Below, one piece after another: positions 56,791-64,000 of a DNA stretch of 64,000 nt. The stretch comes from Laguncularia racemosa (Eukaryota > Streptophyta > Magnoliopsida > Myrtales > Combretaceae). Position 1 is the first letter of the stretch. Each line of letters begins with the position of its first letter. The position numbers and the translations under genes were made by a program. The stretch is taken from positions 372,001 through 436,000 of the forward strand of contig JBBMOL010000305.1 of NCBI GenBank assembly GCA_037954665.1, in the 5' to 3' direction. The notes under the pieces are model-generated. The model saw only the letters and a program-made list of their open reading frames with translations. It was not told the origin of the DNA and did no database searches.

Positions 56791-57900
56791 AGCTTTTGGA
56801 AGATTTGCCCTCAAATCTGATAGGTCTTCATGCATGTCGTCCGATAAGTGTGGTGATAGATCTGAGACATTAAAGGTCGCTAATACTCCATACTCTCTTG
56901 GTAACTCTATCTGGTAGGCGTTGTTGTTGATGCACTTTAAAACCCTAAATGATCCGTTTGACCTGAGGGATAACTTCTGTGACTTCTTAAGTGGAAACCT
57001 GTCCCTATTAAGATTAATCTAGACTAAGTCACCTGGATTATAAAGATGAATTTTCCTGTGTCTGTTTCCCTGGATTCTCTACTGTTCCTAAGTCTTCTAA
57101 AGGTGTTCAGTTGTTCTATCATGAATGTACTGAATTTGTCTAGCCCGGTCAACTCCACTAAGACTCTCTTCCTTTGTTGTTGGTCTTACTATAAAATCCA
57201 ATGGAATAGAAGGATTATAGCCATAGACAACTTCAAAGGGAGAATTACTGGTTGAACTATGAGTAGACCTATTGTAAGTGAACTCAACAATAGGAAGAAA
57301 AAAGTCCCAATCAGTAAGATTCTTGCCAACTGTTGCTCTAAGTAGATTCCTAAGCGTGTGGTTGACAACTTCTGTTTGTCCGTCTGTCTATAGATGGCAA
57401 GAGGTACTGTACATAAGCTTAGTACATAGTCTTTTCCATAATGTCTTCCAAAAGAAACTAAGAAACTTAGTGTCTCTATTTGACACTATGCTGTGTGGGA
57501 CTCCATGTAATTTGACAATTTCCTACACAAAAATGTTAGCAATAAAAAGGGCAACATCTATTTTGTGATAAGGCACAAAATGTGACATTTTATTAAATTT
57601 GTCAATAACCACCATAATAGAGTCTTTCCCCCTTTGTTTTCTGGGTAATCCTAACATAAAATCCATACTGATATCAGTCCAGGGTTTATCTGGTATAGGC
57701 AAAGGCATGTACTCACCTAGTGCACCTTTCTTCCCTTTAGCTCTCTTACAAATACCACACCTTTCTAATACCCTATGGAGATCCTTTATCATACCCTTCC
57801 AATAGAAATTCTCCCTCAATATGACTAGAGTTCTCTTTTCACAAAAATGTCTAGACAATCCACCTACATGTGTATTGGGTTCACCTAGCTAAACCAAAAG
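56791..57900 (-). pseudogene. Element J integrase (CRM/Reina-like chromovirus)
   Basis: From the right, the minus strand reads the zinc-binding end with GGLSRHFCEKRTLVILRENF and CGICKRAKG. The core follows with WTDISMDFMLGLPRKQRGKD (first Asp), VSNRDTKFLSFFWKTLW (second Asp), TDGQTEVVNHTLRNLLRA (Glu) and EFTYNRSTHSSTSNSPFEVV. A stop lies at CHL*TDG and more between 57100 and 57000. The end has CINNNAYQIELPREYGV and ATFNVSDLSPHLSDDM, then DLRANLP right at the polypurine tract. RT and RNase H are not found upstream, so J is truncated. Confidence 0.88.
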
Positions 57901-58660
57901 TTTCTTGACTCAAGCGTCTCTACAATAACATATTTCTCTTTCCAATCATGCACCGAAGACACCAACCCATCCATTAGCTTCACCCCAAGTCAGCTAGATA
58001 GGTAAAACGACCTTAGGATGGCCTGAAACTCTTCACTCCATAATAAAAATGGAACAAATATAGAGTAGGTTAGACATCGTATAAGTCACAAAGGCTCTCA
58101 AATCCCACCAATGGAGTGTAAGCATTAGGTATAAGCTGGTATTTTTTAACATAGTGGTAGTTGAAAATCTCCTTTTGGAAGAAATTGAAAGGCAACCACA
58201 ACTCGAACTCAAGAAACCTTTAGTAGAGGTAGAAGCAATTTCTCAACATTGGAGCAATATGCTCTTCTTCATGTGGAGCTTAGATAACCCAGCCACTAAA
58301 AAGCAACTCACAATATAGGGTAACCACATGTGCATTAGTTTGATCAATAACATTTCTAATGCCTATAGGTCCTGCCTTTGATGATGATAGTTAGTCATAG
58401 CATAGGTAGATGGGCCTTTGGTTCTCCCCATCATTAGGATAGATATTAAGAGCCAACTCTCCACCCTAACTTCTTCGTTGTTCTCCTCCTCGAACGACCT
58501 AAGGATTGCTCTGTCCACCTCCTCCTCTATAGCTACTATTGTGTGGGGTTGACTTGAGGGCCCTATCTCGCATCTTGCTACACTGGAGATGATCCTGTGA
58601 ATGATATTAGAAAGATTGTGAGAAGATGAGCTCGACATGCCTAGTGCAATCAAGAAGTTG
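57901..58660 (-). pseudogene. Unidentified degenerate minus-strand coding remnant
   Basis: A 96-codon open piece (58363-58653) begins with a serine-rich, then acidic segment (EEEVDRAILRSFEEENNEE). In another frame to its left, WLPFNFFQKEIFNYHYVKKY, QLIPNAYTPLVGFESLCDLY and VKSFRPS remind me of the plant 'putative gypsy-type transposon' domain found next to several transposon types. This is a weak, memory-based resemblance. It may belong to element J's target or to an unrelated transposon. Confidence 0.3.
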
Positions 58661-59639
58661 AGAAAATTTGAAAATCGATGTGTTGAATGTGATTAAGTAA
58701 ACATGGTAATTTCCAAATGTTTAAGGAATGCAAGAATAGAAAAAGGTATGGAGGTACACATTTGCAATTGAGATTATATAGGCAGTTGAAGAGTGCGAGC
58801 ACATTTTCCTACATCATAAGAGATTATACCACTTGACATTTGGCAAAATGAAAGCCTAAGATGATTTCATCCCTACACCTCAAACCTTAAAGTGCCATAC
58901 GACTTCTTATATTAAATGCATAGATTTGTGCGTTAAAACAAAATTTGAAAATGACAAATGAAAGGGTGGATATGTACACATCAAGTCATTTCACCTACCT
59001 TTAGTCTATGGTTAACTCATAAAATAATAGAACTATTCACCACAGCTCAACTTATGATATCTAACCCTATGCTAGTGACTCAACTCAAATTTCTTACATC
59101 TCATAACCCTCGGCTCATGCAAGTCATTCTACGACTTAGAGGATGCTTAGAGTCTTAGCCCCAACACGTAGAGGTCAAAAGAGCTATTCTGTAGATTGAA
59201 ATGTCCCCTTTAACTTGGGAATAGCTTGATTGGCACTTTCACCTTTACCTTGGCAAATAAACAAAACCCAGCATCTACTCTCATCAGTTCTACGTTATTA
59301 TAAAAGGAGGCCCTCTGATTTCTATGTAACCAAATATCTCAAAAACAAATATATGAGGGTGGGAAAATACTTAACTACGGATGTAGTTAGCACACATATT
59401 AACAATCTAATTAAATTATCTAAACCACGTTATTTTTATTTTTATATGGAAACTTACATGTAAACTAAATAAAATATTTCAAATATAAATATGCACTCAC
59501 AAATTCGATTTAGCCATCATAAAATTGAAAATTTAATTCTTGCCTCCCATTTGTTATAATTATTTAATCGATCTAGTTTTTTTTTCTTTTGTAATTTAAA
59601 ATTGATTGTCATTTGTTATAAAATTTCTATAGATGCATG
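58661..59639. other. AT-rich intergenic stretch, no gene seen
   Basis: No long reading frame, LTR border or inverted repeat was recognised. Small frames (58958-59158, 59230-59463) have no recognisable motif. Confidence 0.5.
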
Positions 59640-59869
59640 ATGGTAATTTTCTCAACCACAGTTGAGAAGGGCATAGATGCATTTATTGATGATTTTGCAA
59701 AGCACAAAGGTATATTTGATGAAAGCCTGAATGACTTATCATCAGTTTTGAAAAGGTGCAAAGAGAAACATTTGGTGCTCAATTAGGAGAAATATAAATT
59801 TTTAATGTAAAAAGAATTGCATTGGGGAACATGATCTTTTAGAGAGGCATCAAAATTGATAAGGTAAAT
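59640..59869 (+). pseudogene. Ty3/gypsy reverse transcriptase relic, target of element F
   Basis: The plus strand reads GIDAFIDDFAKHKGIFDESL, then NDLSSVLKRCKEKHLVLN, two stops, and KELHWGT. This corresponds to the RT segment with F-x-D-D, LKRCKETNLLLN and EGIVLGH seen in element D (about 6480-6620). The active-site Met is Ile here. Several stops and a frameshift show age. It ends at GTAAA (59865-59869), the left target-site copy of element F. Confidence 0.75.
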
Positions 59870-61399
59870 GATACACTCAGAACATATATATAAAATGGGA
59901 GCGTAAATTGCAGCAAGTGCACTGGTCGTATCAAGTAATAAAGTGGTGAAAAGTAAGGTTGTCGATCCCTCGAGGAACCAATAGAGTACTAGATCTATGG
60001 AAATTCTTATCAATATCTAGGTGATTAAAAAGGGGTTTTGAAATGTCTAATCTAAAATTTTAACTTAAAGCAACAAGAAAAATTTTATGACGAATCTATC
60101 AATTATGAACAAGGGAAATTAGAATTCACCCTAGATTTGTTAATCAAATTGCTACCAAGTTATGTCAACTAGTGGTCATAAGGTTATTCAAGTGAGTTTA
60201 GAAAATCCTTTTTAGGGATGTTGACCTTAAATCAATTAGTCGGCTTCCGCGTCTCCAATTAACCAAGGAATCAAAATTATGTTCATACACCTCCCGATGC
60301 TACAAACAACTAATGCCCTAAATCAATTAACCCTAATCCCTTAGTGATTAATTAACAAGAAACATTGCATTGCGCCCTCCATAAACTCTAATTAAACCAA
60401 TTATCGCAACTCCCGTATTGATAATCAATCTAATTAAGAATTCCTAACAAATCCTAATCAATTCCCGTATCAAAAGGATTTCTAACAATTATAATCAAAG
60501 ACTGATTATAATTGAAATCAAAGGAATTGCAATCATGAATAATCCTAATAATTCCTAATTACATAACATGGCTACAATTATCCTTTTAACATTCTAGAGT
60601 TTCATCCAATTTCCCACAAGGATGATTTAGAACATTATAGTATGAGTTGCATAAAAACAATTGAAATAAAGAGGTGCAATGGAATTCATATTAAACAACT
60701 AATAAATGGCATAAAAGAAAATAAAGTAAATGAAACAATGGTTATAATCTTCAAGAGCTTCAATCTTCAAAAATGACTCCTTGAATTCTTCAATTGAAAG
60801 CAAACTTCAACAAAATGACATTCTTCCTTCAAACTAAACTTTGGAAAAATCTAAAGTACCTAAGGAAATTCTAATGATTCAAAAGAAAGACAAATGATGC
60901 TAAAACAAAGAAGAAGAACAAAAGGATTCTAAACAAAAGAAAGGATGCTCTCAAGGTTCACACAAGGGGTCTATTTATAGATCCAAAGAGGAGGGGGATA
61001 AGGTTGATCTGATGAGGATTTGAGTCAGCAAATTAATTAAGATATGATTTTGGAGAGATTCTCGCAATGGATATCCGGGGAGTAATGAAGGCCGGCTCAA
61101 GGCCGGCGGCCTTGAATGTAGGCCGGATTAAAGGCCGGCGGCTTTGCTTCTTTTTTAGGCCGGTTTAAAGGCCGGCTCAAGGCCGGCCCAAGGACGGCGG
61201 CCTTCAGTGCAATCCTTCGCTCACTTCTTCAATTTTGTGAAAAACTCCTCCAATTAACTTGTAATTTACTTTTGGGTCCTCAAAACCTGTATTTTCACAA
61301 TAAATACCATTAAGTATCATTTCTTTATATTTTCTTATAATATTAAAATAAATTTAATATAAGTCCAAAAGAAAATATAAGTATAATGTGATCTTATCA
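59870..61399 (-). mobile_element. 3' LTR of element F (same family as D)
   Basis: 1530 bp. In its own orientation it starts TGATAAGATCACATTATAC at 61399 and ends near GAGTGTATCA at 59870. TATAAATA in the element's sense is at 60972-60979. A cluster of GGCCGGC and GCCGGCGGCC words lies at 61085-61205, longer than in D. Homology to 29190-30561 runs through most of its length. Its mate lies beyond the window. Confidence 0.9.
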
Positions 61400-61401
61400 A
61401 C

Positions 61402-61435
61402 ATCCCCACACTTGAACTTTTGCTTGTCCTCAAGC
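61402..61435 (-). other. Terminal hairpin and polypurine tract of element F
   Basis: On the minus strand GCTTG-AGGA-CAAGC (61422-61435), an 8-base spacer, then AAGTGTGGGGATGT up to the LTR start: the same unit as in elements B and C. Confidence 0.85.
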
Positions 61436-62643
61436 AAAATAATTGATCTAAACAAGAGAAATCCATCATTGAACTTCTGGTGCCCATTGTTCTGACCATA
61501 CTGAAATTTGTAACTAGTATATCTAGTTGAAATTTAGTAGTTAATCTAAATACAACAGATTTTTAATCCCAGTGTTTAACAATAGAAAACAATACTTAGT
61601 CCATAAGAAAAAACATTCATTTAAACTTCATTGGTTATTAGCAAGTATCATCTCCCTCAATTTTACTTCTCTAAACAAGATAACAAGGAGTGAAAGCATA
61701 TGGTATCCATTTTTTTTCCTAGAATTTCTCCCCTTTTTTTATATATATATATATATGTTTTATTTGCCTTGATTGGCAGCGGAGTGAGACTTCACTCTTC
61801 TGAGGGACCAAAGCTCGCCCATGTCAACCTGACTTTCATTAAGGTACTAATTTTTTTTTTTTTTTCAAAAATATACCCATTCATGAACTTGATTTACAGC
61901 ATTTCCTAATCATGACACAAGAACTCAAAATTAATCCATAACTACTTTAAGTAATAGTAGTTACATTTTTCTAAAGCACAAAAATCCCCAAATTCTAATA
62001 ATTTTACACAATTGGTTAAATTCTAATTTCTAATTTGCTAAATGGGTTTGGACGAGTCAAACACAAATCACTATAACCCATCAACATGCAAGTATAAAAA
62101 TCGACTTCTACATGAAAAATCATCAAACCAACAACTTCAATCCAACAATCCCATCAATTCCGCATGTGATCCGAAATTTACAACCCACAGGGACAATATT
62201 TTCAGCAAACTTCCAACAAGCAAAGAAGAAAGAACTTAAAGAGACGAAGAAAGGAACTTACTTGGAATGTCTTGGATGCACGAGGAGAGTGAATGAGAGA
62301 GTAAAGAAAAATTAGGTTAAAGAGAGAAAAGAAGTGCGAGAAAGAGAGATATCGTGAGAGAAAAAGTGAGTTAAGAGAGAGAGACAAAATATGAGCAATT
62401 GAGAGAGAAAGACGGGCCGGCCAAAGTCTAAAAACTAGACAAAGGCCAGCACCCTGTACCTGTACGCTGCCGGCCTTTATAAGCCGGCCTTTAATTGTAC
62501 CAAGAGTTTAGGCCGGCTTAAAGCCGGAGGCTTTTATCCGGCTTTTTTTTTTTTTTTTAACGAAACTATTATAGATACTTATTAAGCATGGGCTGCCTCC
62601 CATGAAGCGCTTAGTTTATAGTCGCTAGCCCGACTTTTCCAAT
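61436..62643 (-). other. 3' non-coding region of element F
   Basis: There is no coding frame between the integrase stop and the polypurine tract. A block at 61778-61820 matches element C 2802-2844 in about 38 of 43 bases. A GAGAGA-rich purine run (62290-62410), a GCCGGCC cluster (62415-62540) and a poly(T) run follow toward the integrase. The hairpin CATGGG-AGGCAG-CCCATG (62587-62604) lies next to the integrase end. Confidence 0.75.
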
Positions 62644-64000
62644 TCAAGTTCTCAAATTTCCTAAATCCACAATTGTGGCGTTTCTATCAACATGTTCTCC
62701 TTCATAGTAATGTTTGAGAAGATAACCGTTTACTTTAAAAGTACGGTTGTCTTCTGCCTTCAACTCAACTGCACCATAAGGAAACACATTAACAATTTCA
62801 AATGGTCCAGACCATCGTGATTTCAACTTACCTGGGAATAGCTTCAATCGAGAGTTGTACAATAAGACTCTTTGACCAGGCAAGAACTCCCGCTGTAAGA
62901 TGTTCTTATCATGCCATCGCTTTGCTCTTTCCTTGTAAATTCTCGCATTTTCATATGCTTCCTCTCTCATCTCGGCCATTTGATTCAATTGGAGCAACCT
63001 CTTTTCACCTGCAGCTTGCAACTCAAAGTTAAGGTATTTTATGGCCCAGTATGCCTTGTGCTCAAGCTCCACGGGTAGGTGACATGATTTACCATAAACA
63101 ATCTTGTAGGGGGACATTCCAATAGGTGTTTTAAAAGCTGTTCTATAAGCCCACAATGCATCATCAAGTTTTAAACACCAATCCTTTCGGGATGCATTGA
63201 CAGTTTTCTCTAAGATTCGCTTAATTTCCCTATTGGATACCTCAACCTGTCCACATGTTTGTGGATGATAAGGGGTGGCAATTTTGTGGGTAACTCCATA
63301 TTTTAATAATAATTTCTCAAATTGCCTGTTACAAAAATGTGTTCCCCCATCACTTATTATAGCTCTAGGTACCCCAAATCTTGAAAATATATTCTTTTTC
63401 AAAAATTTAATGACAACCCTACTGTCATTAGTTTGTAGTGCAACTGCCTCTACCCATTTCGAAACATAATCAACAGCTAAAAGAATATATTTGTTTGAAA
63501 AGGATGAGGGAAAAGGACCCATAAAGTCGATTCCCCAAACGTCAAAAAGTTCAATTACAAGTATATTATTTTGGTAATTCATGTCTTCTTGAAATATTGC
63601 CAGTCCTTTGGCATTGAGCACAAGTCATAATGAAGTTCCTGCAATCATGAAACAAACTGGGCCAATAAAATCCGCAAGATAAAATTTTTGCTGCTGTTCT
63701 TTCTACCCCAAAGTGACCTCCTGTTTCTTTGGAGTGACAGTGCTGTATTATGCTAAGCTGTTCAATTTTAGGCACACATCGTCTAATTACTTGGTCAGCA
63801 CAGGATTTAAACAAATACGGCTCATCCCAAAAATAATACTTCACATCATGCAAAAATTTCTTTTTCTGTTGGAATGACAAACCATATGGTATGATTTTTC
63901 TAACCAAGTAATTAACTATGTCGGCATACCAAGGTAATTCATGGATGTCTATTGCATGCAAATGTTCATCAGGGAATTTTTCATTGATGGGTGGTTCTAA
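62644..64000 (-). pseudogene. Element F integrase (Athila/Tat-like), with one frameshift, runs off the window
   Basis: From the right edge the minus strand reads the RNase H/integrase linker (PPINEKFPDEHLHA, ELPWYADIVNYL), then the HHCC zinc domain (HCHSKETGGHFGVERTAAKI, CAQCQRTG). A 2-base loss near 63573-63585 relative to element D shifts the frame. The core continues openly: VWGIDFMGPFPSS (first Asp), ISDGGTHF (second Asp), VEVSNREIKRILEKTVNASR (Glu), DDALWAYRTAFKTPIGMSPY and GPFEIVNVFPYGAVEL. The stop is after DLGNLRT. The triad is complete, so this is the best-preserved integrase in the window. Confidence 0.93.

Noticed and set aside
1..64000. Bacterial, viral or organellar defence or metabolic system
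   Set aside because: All recognisable coding is plant retroelement or plant P450; there is no operon structure and no such gene.

Overview
This is a nuclear window from a flowering plant, most likely a eudicot. It is AT-rich and packed with LTR retrotransposons of plant Ty3/gypsy lineages (Athila/Tat-like, CRM-like and Del/Tekay-like chromoviruses). It carries one intact-looking host gene, a two-exon cytochrome P450 of the CYP82 family at 50780-53843 (+). I saw no rRNA, tRNA, organellar or bacterial genes, and no CRISPR array or antiviral locus.

Bases 1-45291 form one nested stack of transposons that can be read by matching interrupted reading frames and target-site duplications. The oldest layer, element G (Del/Tekay-like, minus strand), runs from its 5' LTR at 42259-45291 through gag, protease, RT, RNase H and integrase remnants down to 30562. 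G is interrupted by (i) solo LTR K (38108-39773), (ii) solo LTRs of family L (36554-37593, and 42901-43911 inside G's LTR), (iii) H (31936-36322), a Mutator-like DNA transposon with long inverted ends, a decayed Plant Mobile Domain gene and an AT-rich minisatellite, and (iv) element D (Athila/Tat-like, minus strand), whose 5' LTR ends at 30561. D is in turn split by three insertions: element A (14490-27018) in its protease, element E (7047-13844) in its RT, and element C (ending at 5040) in its integrase. A and E are related CRM-like chromoviruses. Element B (16693-23643), the youngest layer by LTR identity, sits inside the gag of A. Another LTR of B's family (1-1299) abuts C and runs off the left edge.

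Bases 45292-50779 hold no convincing gene: AT-rich DNA, a degenerate array and a second Del/Tekay-type LTR remnant ending near 50164, about 0.6 kb before the P450 start codon. Downstream of the P450 are two family-L LTRs in opposite orientation (54358-55241 followed by a primer-binding site; 55784-56782 followed by a polypurine tract and a minus-strand integrase). A short gypsy RT relic (59640-59869) is interrupted by element F (59870 to the right edge), a minus-strand relative of D.

All coding parts of the retroelements are broken by stops, frameshifts or deletions, many of them C-to-T or G-to-A changes expected for methylated DNA. The P450 is the only gene that looks functional. The most unusual signals are: a hairpin with an [A/G]GGA loop and covarying stems at fixed spacing before AAGTGTGGGG in distinct Athila/Tat-like families; a Plant Mobile Domain gene inside a Mutator-like element; a young element that lacks RT, RNase H and integrase; and GC-rich palindrome clusters shared by unrelated LTR families.
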